The notes beneath the pieces were generated by a model that did no database searches, was not told the origin of the DNA, and was given only the letters and a program-made list of their open reading frames with translations. Below, piece by piece: positions 22,183 to 32,805 of a DNA stretch of 64,000 bases (position 1 is the first letter of the stretch; each line of letters begins with the position of its first letter). The stretch is from the NCBI GenBank assembly GCA_029204225.1, contig CM055102.1, positions 30,787,632 through 30,851,631 on the forward strand, in the 5' to 3' direction. The position numbers and the translations under genes are program-made. Origin of the DNA: Diphasiastrum complanatum. Its lineage: Eukaryota; Streptophyta; Lycopodiopsida; Lycopodiales; Lycopodiaceae.

Positions 22183-22353
22183 ACATGCCCCCACTGCAAT
22201 TTTGGTGATAGTCCCTTGGCACCTACGTATGTCGTTGGTCACGAAGCTACAACAAGAGCTTCATCAGAATCTTCTAACATGCCCCCACTGCAATTTTGGT
22301 GATAGTCCCTTGGCACCTACGTATGTCGTTGGTCACGAAGCTACAACAAGAGC
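22183..22353 (+). repeat. 95-bp tandem duplication containing an inverted LTR H start
   Basis: About 75 bases beginning CATGCCCCCACTGCAATTTT and ending CTACAACAAGAGCT occur twice, at about 22,183 and 22,278. The reverse complement of the left part lies at 24,630-24,690, immediately before LTR H. Confidence 0.85.
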
Positions 22354-22735
22354 TCATGATTGCTCAATAATACGAACAAGATGGGCATCGGGAGATCAAA
22401 AAGCTCCAGCAGAAGGAGGATGGCCTCAACCAGTATATCCAAAGCCTCTCCAAAGCGCTAATAAATGCCTCCACCAAGGTGCGAGAGCTTTAGTTTGAAG
22501 CGTCCCAACGACTTGCCCCCCTCCAGACGCAACTCCAGATATATGAAACAGAAAATACGCGCCTGGGGGCGGAGGTGCAAGCCCTGCAAAGCGAAAAACG
22601 TGTCTGGTTAGCTCAACCCGCACCTGACTCAAGGCCACTCTCTCAAGCAGAGATGAATCTTTTCAGGCATCAGGTGTAGGTCTATAGCCAAACTCTGAAC
22701 AGCTTCCAGGCTACCGAGCCAGCACAACTCAAGAG
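22338..22735 (+). pseudogene. ORFX coiled-coil fragment
   Basis: Read through three stops, the plus strand encodes a coiled coil closely matching 34,616-35,060 of the minus-strand ORFX: KLQQKEDGLNQYIQSLSKAL, ENTRLGAEVQALQSEK and PLSQAEMNLF. Heptad-like Leu/Ile spacing runs through about 110 residues. The fragment is broken by TAA/TAG near 22,370, 22,494 and 22,678 and then runs into the ATTACTCGCC array. Confidence 0.8.
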
Positions 22736-22740
22736 CTCGC

Positions 22741-23135
22741 CCAAAAATCTATCTCATTACTCGCCAATTATTACTCGCCGATTACTCGTCATTCATTACT
22801 CGCCATGACCATTACTCCATCACTATTACTCGCCATCTGTATTACTCACCAATTACTCATCTGTTATTACTCGCTGCCATCAGTTTAATCGCCATACATT
22901 ACTCATCGTCTGTTTATTACTCGCCTTCATCTTTACTCGCCATCCAATTACTCGTCGAACATTATTCGTCGCTCGATTACTCACCGCCATGTTTATTCGC
23001 CATCTGTGATTACTTATCATTAGTGATTAGTCATCGATTACTCAGCCCCCATCATTACTTGCCATCATCATTTCTCGCCCTTTGTTTACTCGTCGTCTCC
23101 ATTACTCGCCATCACCAGTTAAACTCATCCTTTGA
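22741..23135 (+). repeat. Dense ATTACTCGCC array
   Basis: About 25 copies of ATTACTCGCC or one- to two-base variants in 395 bases, separated by irregular 3-15-base spacers, often with CATC following. The same motif fills the gypsy F leader. It ends about 35 bases before the ATG of ORFY. Confidence 0.9.
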
Positions 23136-23168
23136 CTGTCATTTATATATGAGTACCTGACAACATCC

Positions 23169-24330
23169 ATGGCACCGAAATGTCGACTTTTGGGCGCTAC
23201 TGGCCCCCTAGCCAAAGATTCTACGTCACCCGAAACATCGTCGCACCATCAAGCCCCAACCATTCCTCCCCAACCTAATCCACGTCCCCTATCCAAGAGG
23301 AGGGAGAGACATCTCCCCATCTGCCCGCCGAACCGCTACTGCTCTAGGCACTTGCGCACCTTCATAGTACACCATCCTTCCATTACTCACAGGGCAAGAG
23401 ATCGCAGCTCTTCGCGCTGATAGTTGCCTAGCAGTCTTGACTACCGCAGGCCTCCACAATATGGAAGTACCCATCTTCCAGGACCTTTTCCTAGTTGAAC
23501 AAGCATGTTCCACCTTTGACACCGATCAATTCACTATAACCTATAAGGGGCAAGACTATGTAGTCGCCCTAGATCCCGCACTAATTTCGTTGGTGCTTAC
23601 CCTTCCCGCATTCCAACCACCTACCGGCCACCCGAACCCTTGCCAAATTCGACACATGAATCTTTTTTTGTCCTGATCATGATGATGTTAAGACAAAAAC
23701 CAACAACAGGTACTTGATTTCACAAATTGGAAATCCAAACCTCCGTGACGCGATACATTTTCTATCTGCCACCATCATTGTGAGTTCCGACCGCCCTCTA
23801 TGCATGTCCAAACAAGTCATAGTCATGACGCCCATGATGGAAGGACCGAATACCATCTATGATTGGGCCTCGTTTCTCGTAAAGGAGTTGCAGACAACTT
23901 TCAAACACCCCTCACGGATCACCTGCGATGGTCTAATTACAGTCATCACCTACACTCACCTAGAAAGTCTAGGAGTCAAAATGCCTATAGTGCTCTCCTC
24001 CCCATCCGCTAGCTCATCCCCAAAAGATGCTCTCGCAAAATTGTTGGCAGTCACCCGCATTTACAGCTTCACCTACTCCATCGATCAGTGCACACCAGCC
24101 CTACCCTTTTTTTTGCCCTTTTCAACATCACGTCCCCTAACCGTTCCTCCACCATTCTTCAAATTACATCTCCCATTCGTTCGCAACCATCATTTCTTCA
24201 TCCATCACCACGCTCGCCATTGTCAAGTCATCCCCCCTCACGGTCACTTTTTCACTAACCTCTTCTCATGTTCATCCCATAGTCATTCCCACTATTGCCG
24301 AAGATGCGAAGGCAACAACTAGAGAAGGCT
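23169..24330 (+). pseudogene. ORFY, unknown element protein
   Basis: A run of frames starting at ATG 23,169 (context CATCCATGGCACC). A basic/Pro-rich start is followed by a region with FTITYKGQDYVVALDPALIS, then ISQIGNPNLRDAIHFLSATI, TIYDWASFLVKELQTTF and a Ser/Pro/His-rich end. Frames shift near 23,400, 23,640-23,710 and 24,100. The middle recalls, in length and pattern only, the putative plant transposon protein domain found near some gypsy elements; this is inference. It lies between the ATTACTCGCC array and the purine tract of LTR H, so it is element-encoded. It has no RT, protease or integrase motif. Confidence 0.5.
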
Positions 24331-24684
24331 CTCTGAAGCATGTCTCCACACCTTCTATCCATTAAAAAAAAAAAAACAGAAATCCAAGAAGTTCAAAAAA
24401 TGTATCAAGGGACTCACTTTTTTTTTTCTTGTTTTTCACCATTAGTTTGATTTTCTTTCTTTTTTTTCCTTTATCTAATTGTACATATGATTTCTCTGTT
24501 TCCCCCCCTCTCAACCTCAATTTTGTTGCCACAAATTTTTTTCCTAACTTTTCGCAACTTCTCAACCCCCTCTTGTCTATACCCCTCTTCACTTTCCTTG
24601 CCACGGTCTCACATCGCCGCGCACACCAATGCCAACGACATACGTAGGTGCCAAGGGACTGTCACCAGATTTGCAGTGGGGGCA
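24331..24684 (+). other. A/T runs, CT-rich stretch and polypurine tract before LTR H
   Basis: Contains an A14 run (24,364) and T runs (24,418-24,430), pyrimidine-rich sequence, and at the end GCAGTGGGGGCA (24,673-24,684), the polypurine tract for LTR H. No gene. Confidence 0.55.
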
Positions 24685-25787
24685 TGTTAGAAGATTCTTC
24701 TAACGGATTCCATATGCTAGAAGAGTCTAACAAATATCAAGTGAAGGAATCAAGCCGCCAAACTACATTACGGAGCGTCGACAAATAATCGAGGAGGAAT
24801 TCCAAAATCCATATGTATCGGGAACGTCAATACTAGAAAGTTAACAAGTCGCTAATTAATGAGCGACATATTTTATGGTGATAGGAACAAAAGCATGGTC
24901 GAGTCGGCATAATGACTTAGATCTATTTGTAAAATAATGTCAGACACCTTTAGAAAGTACATTGTACTCGCAAGCCAATGGCGTGAGAAGAAAAATAGAT
25001 CTATACTCCAATGGGCCAAAAATAAGAAAGGACCCAAGAAAGTTACAAATGCAAATTGGTTTAGAACTTTTTATAAACTCAACCTCTTATGGCACATGGT
25101 TTTGGGTGCACCAAAATCCTAACCCTAGCTTTGTCTATAAGTAGGGATGTGACACCATTTTTTATTCACTTTTCATTGTCAAGAATAGAGATTGAGAGAG
25201 AGAAGCTAAGCCTTCTCCTACTACATTGTGAAGCCCTCCTTTTTTGCTATTGGATGAATGTTTGTGGATGAATGAATGCTTTAATGTTGTTGCTTAATCA
25301 TGCTATCACACATCAGAAAGATCATTAGCTCAAGCTTTTATCCATCTAATCCACAAAATCACACATTAATAAAATAGGTGTTAAAAATCCATTTGAAAGT
25401 GATCATTAAGATCCATTAGGTAGGTTTTACTTCCATTGCTCCCCTCCCTTGAGAAGATAAGCCTCAAGAGGAGAAGATCTAGATCCCAAGAGGCATTGAT
25501 AACCCAGAAAGCTAAGATCCAAGAAGAGGATGCAGGGAAAACCAAAACCCCAAAAAGAGATAGGAAAAGGAAGTAGATCTCACCCCATATCAAAGCCATT
25601 ACACTTCTAGATCCGATGCCAAGATTAACACACTTGGTAGGCTTAGATTCTCATCTAGATCCATAGTTTAACCCTCTCCCCATTGGATCAAAGCTTGTAC
25701 TACACGACAACTCACCCGGTTGGAGATCCAAGCCTCTTTCATGCCCTCTTCATAGTGACGATTAGGGGGTACGAAAAGGGTCCAACA
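24685..25787 (+). repeat. Gypsy LTR H
   Basis: A 1,103-bp LTR from TGTTAGAAGATTC to GGTCCAACA, preceded by a polypurine tract. The right half matches LTR F. A TATA-like CTATAAG lies at 25,133. No PBS follows; copia RT coding sequence starts two bases after the LTR end, so another element has replaced what was next. Confidence 0.8.
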
Positions 25788-25788
25788 A

Positions 25789-26800
25789 TTTGCTTCGGTT
25801 GCCAAGCTTGTAGCTATTAGATTGATCATCTCTCTTGCTACTACTTTCAATTGGAAGCTCTATCAGCTTGATGTGACTAATGCTTTCCTCAATGGCTACT
25901 TGGAGGAAGAGATCTACGTGATGCAACTCGAGGGCTTCATCAAGAAGGGATTGGAAGACAAAGGAGTCTTTATGGACTCAAACAAGCACCTAGAGCTTGG
26001 TACTCTAGGCTCAACATTTTTCTAAACTCTATTAATTTTGTGTTAAGCTCTTATAATCCGTATATAAGATTTAGAGATAGCAAAATCACTTTACTTGTTT
26101 TCTATGTAGATGATAACATTTTAAGTGGAAATGATCTTGATGGCAAAGAGATGTAAAAATTGCATTGTCAAAGGAGAATGGTAGATCTCGGGCTACTTTA
26201 TTTTATTCTTGGCATAGAGATTTCTAGAGGCATAGATTTTAGCTTCATTTGTCAATCTAAGTATGCATCATTCATCCTAGAAAGATTTGGAATGAAAAAT
26301 TGTAAAGGCATAGAGACACCTATGGAGCAACATATAAAAGCATCTATAAGTGATCATGAAGCATCCTTTGAGGACATCACACTTATAGAAAGCTTATAGG
26401 CTCCTTGATTTATTTGAATATAACTAGACCTGATCTTAGTTATAGTGTAGGATAGTTAAGCCAATGTATGCAAATTCCACTTGTTTCTCAATGGAAAATG
26501 ACCAAAAGAGTTCATCTTGGCCACTAGAAATTTTGGCATAGCTTATGAAGGGACTAACATTGGCTTAAGAGCCTTCTCGGATTCAGACTTTGTAGGTGAC
26601 AAAGTGGATAGAAAATCCATTAGTGCATTTGCAACATTTTTTTTGTGATGGAGTGATGTCTTGGCTTTCCAAAAAACAAGATACTATTTCACTTTCTTCA
26701 ACTGAATATGAGTATAAGGTCTTGACTTCTACAAAAAAAGAGTATTGTGGCTCAAGAGGCTATTGGTGGAGCTTCATGTCATGGAGATTGACGTGAGATC
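25789..26800 (+). pseudogene. Copia RT and RNase H, element P
   Basis: The plus strand encodes the copia RT from FASVAKLVAIRLIISLAT through LYQLDVTNAFLNGYLEEEIY, with the YVDD catalytic box present near 26,108, then DLGLLYFILGIEISRG and GIETPMEQHIKA. RNase H follows with MSWLSKKQDTISLSSTEYEY. At least five stops or shifts interrupt the frame. The RT start is missing at the junction with LTR H. A spacer leads to the purine tract and LTR P. Confidence 0.88.
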
Positions 26801-26993
26801 AAGATTTAGGAGTCTTTGTTAATCTCGAGTTTTCTCTCTATTTTTGTTGTGATTTTTTGATGTGGATGCAATCCAAACTTAGTGTAATCAATTCTTTGAC
26901 ATCAGGCCATACTACAAACTATACTTCACATGCGTGGTATTTTCTAATGTTCTTTCTTGTTCTGAGGACAGAACCAGTTCAAGGAGGGAAGAA

Positions 26994-27316
26994 TGTTGTG
27001 TCCATGTCCTATATAAAAGATTCGGTATAATTCTAGACTTGGATACACGATACTCAGTACTTGAGTTTATTGGTTATGCCTCGTCATTCTAAATTAGGCC
27101 TAACTAATAATCTTGTGAGGACAGTCACACATATTGTGACGTGTGGAGCCATTTCATGGGTTAGGATGGCTTGTGTATTTAGTCATCGTGGCTCAAGGGT
27201 GAAGCTGATTGGGGTCTAACTCTCAGTTTCTAGTTGGTTGGGTGGTTTGGCTCCACAATAGTCCTTTTGGTGCATAAAATAAGATCTAGGAGATCTTTAC
27301 TTTGTGATTTTTAGAA
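26994..27316 (+). repeat. Copia LTR P (short)
   Basis: A 323-bp LTR starting TGTTGTGTCC after the purine tract AAGGAGGGAAGAA. Its right end (TTTTAGAA) abuts a perfect PBS, and the usual CA is lost. It has RNase H on its left and a PBS on its right. Confidence 0.75.
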
Positions 27317-27328
27317 TGGTATCAGAGC
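27317..27328 (+). promoter_or_regulatory. Primer-binding site after LTR P
   Basis: TGGTATCAGAGC, followed by TTGG, complementary to initiator tRNA-Met. Confidence 0.9.
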
Positions 27329-27622
27329 TTGGCTTTGCATTAATCAAAAGGTGGAGGCACTTTTTTGATAATATCTCCTTTTTTTTTCTTCTTGGTGGTG
27401 AAATAGACCTCCAAGTAAGTGGCTTATGGCAATTCTTAGTACAAATTGAAATATTCTTTTTAAAAATGTAACTTGCTATTTTGATAACACTACTATGCTC
27501 CGTCTTAATAATTGACTATCTCTTAAGAATATATCTTTTCTCTAAGATCATATAAATGATAAATGAAAAGATTTCATGATTGTAGAGAATAGTGTCCAAA
27601 TTGGATTCTTCTTCACTATTTT
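27329..27622 (+). other. Possible copia P leader, no frame
   Basis: AT-rich leader-like sequence after the PBS. There is an ATG at 27,427, but the frame closes quickly. Confidence 0.35.
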
Positions 27623-28490
27623 CTACACTAATTTTACATACCATGATTGAAAAATTGACATGAAAGAACAAATAGAATCATAATGAATGAATTCCTTCAT
27701 GCCTATACCTTTGGTATCTCTATAAAACAATAAAATCAAATGGACGAGTGCATGTTTGCTCCCTCCATATTGCACCTCACTTGGAGCGTTTGCAACATGA
27801 AACTCCATGAATGAGCCTCCATTGCCATCTTCTCATAAGAGATACACTTGAGATCCTATGTATGAATGCATGACATAATGAACCTTCCTCAGCTCCATTT
27901 TCATCAGCAAAACTAGCCAAGAATAGTAATCCATTCTCAAGATCAAAATGATGAAGAACAATGTACTAGTTTCATCATAACTTGACAATTTCATCACATT
28001 GATCACATAACATTGCTCAAACATGAGACAAAATGAGTAAAGTAGGATATAATAATACTTCATTGATGATCGTTTTTTTTTACACAAGTCTTCAAACACT
28101 TACAAAAATAGATCCTCATTGCTTTGAACCTTGAGTTCCATCTTGATGCTTTTTCTTATCTCGAAATTGCCAAATTTCACTTAGTTTTTTATGAAGCAAA
28201 CTAACACCAACCATATGCTCTTCCAAAAGTACATCATATTCTCTAGTCATAATATTTTTTACAGATCCAAACCTCTGTAAAATCAGCATCTCAAACATGT
28301 AATTGAGATCAAAAACTTTACATAAAAAATCACTAGCCATAGTGAAATCCATGTCACCACCATAAAAAATGAGATAGAGGTTATGATCCTCCTCAAATAT
28401 AAAATAGAATAGTTGAAAATGAGTGTTAATCATGATCTTTGCTGCCCCTTTGAGTCCTTTCCAATCCTCCTTCAGATCCTTAAGATCCAA
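27623..28490 (-). other. Family-T foreign segment, copy 2 (larger part)
   Basis: Minus-strand frames 28,116-28,490 (124 codons), 27,833-28,099 and 27,623-27,808. The middle and left parts align with 1530-1870 of copy 1 at DNA level (for example CTCAAACATGAGAC and TCCATCAGCAAAAC). The 124-codon frame has no counterpart in copy 1 and contains INTHFQLFYFIFEEDHNLYL. I do not recognise the family. The segment begins directly at the end of a family-T LTR with no PBS between. Confidence 0.55.
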
Positions 28491-28499
28491 TCAACTTGA

Positions 28500-29070
28500 G
28501 AGATCTTTGATTAGAAAGAGAAATACACTACCAATCTCACCAATGTAGAAAAATCAGCATCTACACACAAAATGAGATGCAAACACTAATAGAACTTGAT
28601 CAAACTTGAATGAAATGATTACTGTTGTTGTCTGTACAAAACCAGCAAGCTACTGTATTTCACACATGTGGATCCGAAAATAGCAATTATAGATCATTCT
28701 ACACATAAAATTGCATGCAATCACAAGTATAGTGCACCAATGGATAGTAAAACCCAAGAGAACCATGTATAAGCATGAAATGAGATAGAAAAGAGAGAAG
28801 ATCACTCTCTCCATGAGTTACATCCTTTTATAACAGGTCCAAACTCTATTTGGCAACTTGGGTCTAGATTCAATGTACCCAACTTATTCAAATTGAATCT
28901 ACTCAAACTCGCATTCTATTTTTTCCACACTTTCAAAAAAGTGTCTATTCAAATGACATTTAGACTAATGAACTTTGAAAGTCAATCTCTAAGTCTAAAA
29001 ACAAAGTTGGCCTCAATATGCCCAATATGAAAATATAACAAATATGATGAAAATAGTTGAATCTTTCACA
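28500..29070 (-). repeat. Copia LTR, family T, copy 2
   Basis: The minus-strand LTR starts at 29,070 (TGTGAAAGATTC) after a purine tract. It aligns with 505-1131 throughout, including GCAATTATAGATCATTCTAC. The far end is at about 28,500, where the foreign segment begins. Confidence 0.8.
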
Positions 29071-29436
29071 CTCCCTCTTTAACTAGTTTTAGCATGGACT
29101 TTGATAACACTCCAAGTGATGTTCTATGCTTCATGAACAAGTCCTTTCTCAATGCTTTGGTGAAGATATCAGCTACACATTCCCTTGAAGACACATGTTG
29201 AAGCTCCACCTCCTTTGCAATGACTTGCTCCCTCACAAAATGTTCCAATATCATTTCAATGAGCCATGAAAAATAAAATACAATGTAAATGAGATTATTC
29301 CACCATGTTTTCAACTCTGAACTCTCTGAAAAAATACAGCAAACAAACAATAAATGTGAGTGATCAACTTTTGCTTTCATGTCTCCTCCTCCTTTGTCCT
29401 TTGTTGCCTTGTGAAGAATGAGCCTCCCTCTTCATC
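29071..29436 (-). pseudogene. Copia RNase H tail and end of foreign segment (family T, copy 2)
   Basis: Minus strand: the tail HFVREQVIAKEVELQHVSSR with VADIFTKALRKDLFMKH is joined upstream to the foreign segment (VDHSHLLFVCCIFSESSEL), the same join as in copy 1. This shows that the odd junction is ancestral to the family. Confidence 0.82.
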
Positions 29437-29550
29437 TTGTCTCAAATGACATTTAGACTAATGAACTTTGAAAAGTCAATCTCTAAAGTTGGCCTCAATA
29501 TGCCAAATATGGAAATATAGCAAATATGATGAAACTAGTTGAATCTTTCA
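29437..29550 (-). repeat. Partial family-T LTR (first ~115 bases)
   Basis: Repeats the first ~115 bases of the LTR (CAACTAGTTTCATC on the minus strand) with the same internal order as 28,950-29,070. Confidence 0.8.
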
Positions 29551-29829
29551 CAAGAACCCCTCTTAGTAAAAAGGTAGAAGACTCTTCTTCTTGACTAGCT
29601 TGCTCATCAATCACCTCAATTCTATCCAACATAGAATCACTTGATCTAGTCTAATTATTGAAATATGGATATTAGTTGATGTAAAAAAATACCTTCATTG
29701 GCTCACCAAAAGAATCACCACCATTTGCAAAATTTACACTTGAAGAGGACAAGCTTACTAGTACCATCAAAACTAGTAAAGTACACATGAGAAGAGAATG
29801 AGACACTGCACTTGATGTCACATCTTTTC

Positions 29830-30085
29830 CCATCACACATCAAGCTTATAAAGCCTTCCTTGTCTAATTCCCTTTAAAATCATGAAATCTCCTCCATTCA
29901 TCTCTACTTGAGTCCATTGTCAGCAACACTAAGAAGACTCTTTGAAAGTAAAGGAATAAACAATACATTTTTAAGTCTCAATTTTTTCTTATTTGAGATA
30001 GTAAGAGAAACAGAGCCAATACCTTCAATGACACACTCATCATTATTTGCCATGTAATTCACTTGTTCACTTGCTTGACTCCATC
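29830..30085 (-). pseudogene. Copia protease to gag-pre-integrase remnant
   Basis: The minus strand keeps ANNDECVIEGIGSVSLTISN and LKNVLFIPLLSKSLLSVADN, the usual end of the copia protease region. It then breaks at a stop before the zinc region. The piece at 29,551-29,829 between it and the LTR fragment has no recognisable domain. Confidence 0.75.
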
Positions 30086-30088
30086 ATG

Positions 30089-30213
30089 ATGGAATCTTGT
30101 TGCAACGCTTTCAGCTCTGATACCACTGATGGAATCTTTTTGCAGTGCTTTCAGCTCTGATACCACTGAAAGAATCCTTGTGGCAGAGGCAGTTGTGTGG
30201 CTCTGAAACCACT
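30089..30213 (-). repeat. Triplicated primer-binding site
   Basis: Two exact-spaced 40-bp units (30,089-30,128 and 30,129-30,168) and a third, diverged unit each carry on the minus strand AGTGGTATCAGAGCTGAAAG or, in the third, TGGTTTCAGAGC. They lie just inside the 5' LTR of a minus-strand copia element. Confidence 0.85.
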
Positions 30214-30984
30214 GATGTGATTTCAGCATTTTGGCTGCTACGATCTAATTTTTGATGTAAAGCTAGATAGAGTCAATTTACTCAATTGCAACTACTTCTA
30301 CAAACTACGATCCAACCCTTCTAATCTAAACTTGTAACTATTGTAAGCAAGCATCATAGAAATCAAAGATTGTAGATCGTCGTACAGATTGGAAATGAGA
30401 CAAAAATCATCTATTTCATATATAATCAAAATAGAGTTTACGTCAAAATTGTGAGCGCTGCTTGGATCCCAAACAGCGCGTCACCGCAAGAGAGTTACGC
30501 TCTCTCACGAGTAACTAGCTATTGCTAGCACACACTCTCTCTTCTCTTCTGAGTAGTTGAGTAACTAGTATCACAAATACTAGGATGCACTCATGCATCT
30601 TCCTCTCTCGTTGATTCTATATGTAAAGAAACGGAGAGATGATTAATTAATCTAACGTGTAGTAATCAAAAGAAGTCTTATGTTAATTCTAACGGCTTCC
30701 CTGCGCTGATTCAAAAATGCGAAAACTGTGAAAAGGCGTCGTAATATTCAAAAAATGTGAAAGAGTTCTAGAACAGCCGTGAAACCGTGTGCACAACAAA
30801 GTTTGGCTTTTTCGAAAAAGTCAAAAAATGCAAAAGTCAGCGAAGCCAAGTGCTGAGTCATATTTTGACTTCGTCACTAAAAGCCGAAGAATGCGAACTG
30901 TGCGATACTCAGTGTAAATATGTAGACTGTCATATTTTATGAATTTTATAAAACATCCGAAAAATATGAGAAAGTCAAAGAGAG
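30214..30984 (-). repeat. Copia LTR (minus), 5' LTR next to triplicated PBS
   Basis: Placed by the PBS to its left. It contains stress-type short repeats and sequence of the kind GAAAAAGTC/GCGAA. The right boundary is inferred from the end of copia RT homology at about 30,985. Confidence 0.5.
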
Positions 30985-31409
30985 CAAAAAAAAGGATCCT
31001 CCACTTGTGCAATCAGCTTATCATGTCTTGACAAGATCAGTGTATCATTTACATAGACACAGATGATGATGATTTTTCCATCTATGACTTTCACATAGAC
31101 ATTATAATCAGCCATTAGAGGTTGAAACCGAAGGATCTGAGAGCATGATCCTTCTTCTTGTACCACAGCCTAGCAGATTGTTTCAGTCCATAGATGCTTT
31201 TATGCATCCTGCAGGCATTATTAGCAAATGATTTACGGGTAAATCCTGGTGGTTGATCTATATAGAACTCTTCCTTGAGATCTCCATGCAGGAACTCATC
31301 TACAATGTGGATCTTCAGATTGTAAGCTACTATAAATCTGTAAGAAACCTTTTGAAACTAGTCTGGTTTTGTATCCTGACACCTTGCCGTCTGGTCCATA
31401 CTTGTATTT
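30985..31409 (-). pseudogene. Copia RT fragment
   Basis: Minus strand: KYKYGPDGKVSGYKTRLVSK opens the RT, followed after frameshifts by YNVYVKVIDGKIIIICVYVN and DTLILSRHDKLIAQVE. The catalytic box reads YVND rather than YVDD, so the enzyme is dead. The upstream part is cut exactly at LTR A (31,410). The middle of the palm is lost or scrambled. Confidence 0.85.
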
Positions 31410-32212
31410 TGTCGGGGGTATTCCCAACATATTGTAAATAAATAAAATCGGAAAAGTAGAAATGGTTGTGAGGGTCATGGCATCCTACGCGTATAAGCCC
31501 ATGGCCCAATGAGCGCGCAAATCAAGCTGTAAATAGAATAAGGGACTTGGGCCTTAGTGCTAATTAAATAAAACTTGAGGCCACAATGTCAAGTTAATAA
31601 ACTTAGTCTAAACTTACAAAGTTGGGTCCAAAGTGAAACTCAGATGTATCATGTGATTTCTAATGTATTTTTTTAAGACCCTTGGATTAGATTGGACCCA
31701 ATGTGACTGGTGAAAATTAGAACTCGTATTTTTAGAATTAGCCAATAGGATTTTGGGGCAAGGGCCTTCATCATTGATAAAAATGCATCATTTTTACATA
31801 TTTTGCATGCTTAATGAGAAGGAGAAAACTCTACCATTTTCGAGAGAAGTATCCTCATTTGCTATTCACTACTTGCTAATGCCATTTGTGTGTATTTGCT
31901 ATTTTGCTTTCTACTTTACATGCTTTTTGGTTTCCATAGTGAATGTTTCTCCATTAGTGTGCATAATGAGCAAATGAGCTAACCTCTGCTCTCAATCTCA
32001 TCCTCTATCTCTTGCTCTACTACTTCTATCTTTCAATCCACATCGCTTCTCTTCTTCCCTCCCTCTTTCACTCTAAATCATGACTAGTATGTGGATAGTG
32101 TAAGGAAGTGTAGTGTTAAAGGTGGTAATGTTAGTGTAAAGGGTAGAAAGCAATTAAAAGTCGCATCTTAGCATAGTTAGGTATCTATCTAGTGAACTAA
32201 CCCTTTTTGACA
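31410..32212 (+). repeat. Gypsy LTR A
   Basis: 803 bp from TGTCGGGGGTATTCCC to TTTTTGACA, one of three copies of the same LTR in this window (A, B, C). It is inserted in copia RT on its left. On its right the LTR-adjacent sequence GGCAAAAGGG matches that of LTR B. Confidence 0.85.
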
Positions 32213-32246
32213 GGCAAAAGGGTTGCTCACCGACCAAATCTACACC

Positions 32247-32805
32247 CTACAGTGGCCTCGTTGCCGAGGATATGTTTTCACTAACTAGTTTAGTTGTTTT
32301 TGCTTTGAGCTTTGGTGTTACTGGCTCCGCTTTAGATTTGGCCCATTCAGCCAGGAGGCTCTTGGCTCGTGGTAGAATCCACAATAATTCTCCAAGGGAT
32401 AAGTTAACACGGCTTGCTAGCAAACTTGTGAGCACCTCAGTGTGCGGATCCTCAGGCTCCACTATGTGGAAAGGTGGTTCATGATGATGCAACCGATCCT
32501 TCTGATCGATTCGTAATGGTGAGTCCGTTTGTGGTATCGGTTCTTCACTGACAGGAGGTTCTGCATGTATGTCTTTCACTTGAGCTTTTTCCTCCTCTTG
32601 CGCCTTCTGCACCCAGTGGCATATCCTGTGATATTGTCTGCCCTCTTCCCTCACGTTAGGATATGGTCTTGTAGTTGAGGGTTGATCATCAACTGATGGG
32701 GGTGGTGATGGGGCCACTTCCTTCTGCTTGTGCTCGCGTGACTGCTAGCACTGGGGCATGGAGGTGTGTGGGGTCGAAGATCTCTCGTAGTATAGCCCTT
32801 CCGCC
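32247..32805 (-). pseudogene. Gypsy pre-protease polyprotein piece after LTR B
   Basis: The minus strand begins directly inside LTR B. A 156-codon frame (32,247-32,717) holds acidic sequence and TSLLASRVNLSLGELLWILP, a pattern I associate with the stretch just before retropepsin in gypsy polyproteins. Protease, RT and integrase are absent because the frame runs into the inverted LTR A. No gag capsid precedes it, so it is a heavily deleted element. Confidence 0.55.

Noticed and set aside
22741..23135. CRISPR-like array
   Set aside because: Words are only about 10 bases, spacing is irregular, there are no unique spacers of constant length, and the setting is a plant nuclear genome.
24362..24604. 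Lys-rich 80-codon minus frame
   Set aside because: Produced by T/C homopolymer runs upstream of LTR H.
25788..25805. Gypsy primer-binding site after LTR H (TTGCTTCGGTTGCC)
   Set aside because: It is in frame with copia RT (FASVAKLVAIR), so the likeness to a GGCGCCGTTGCC site is chance.
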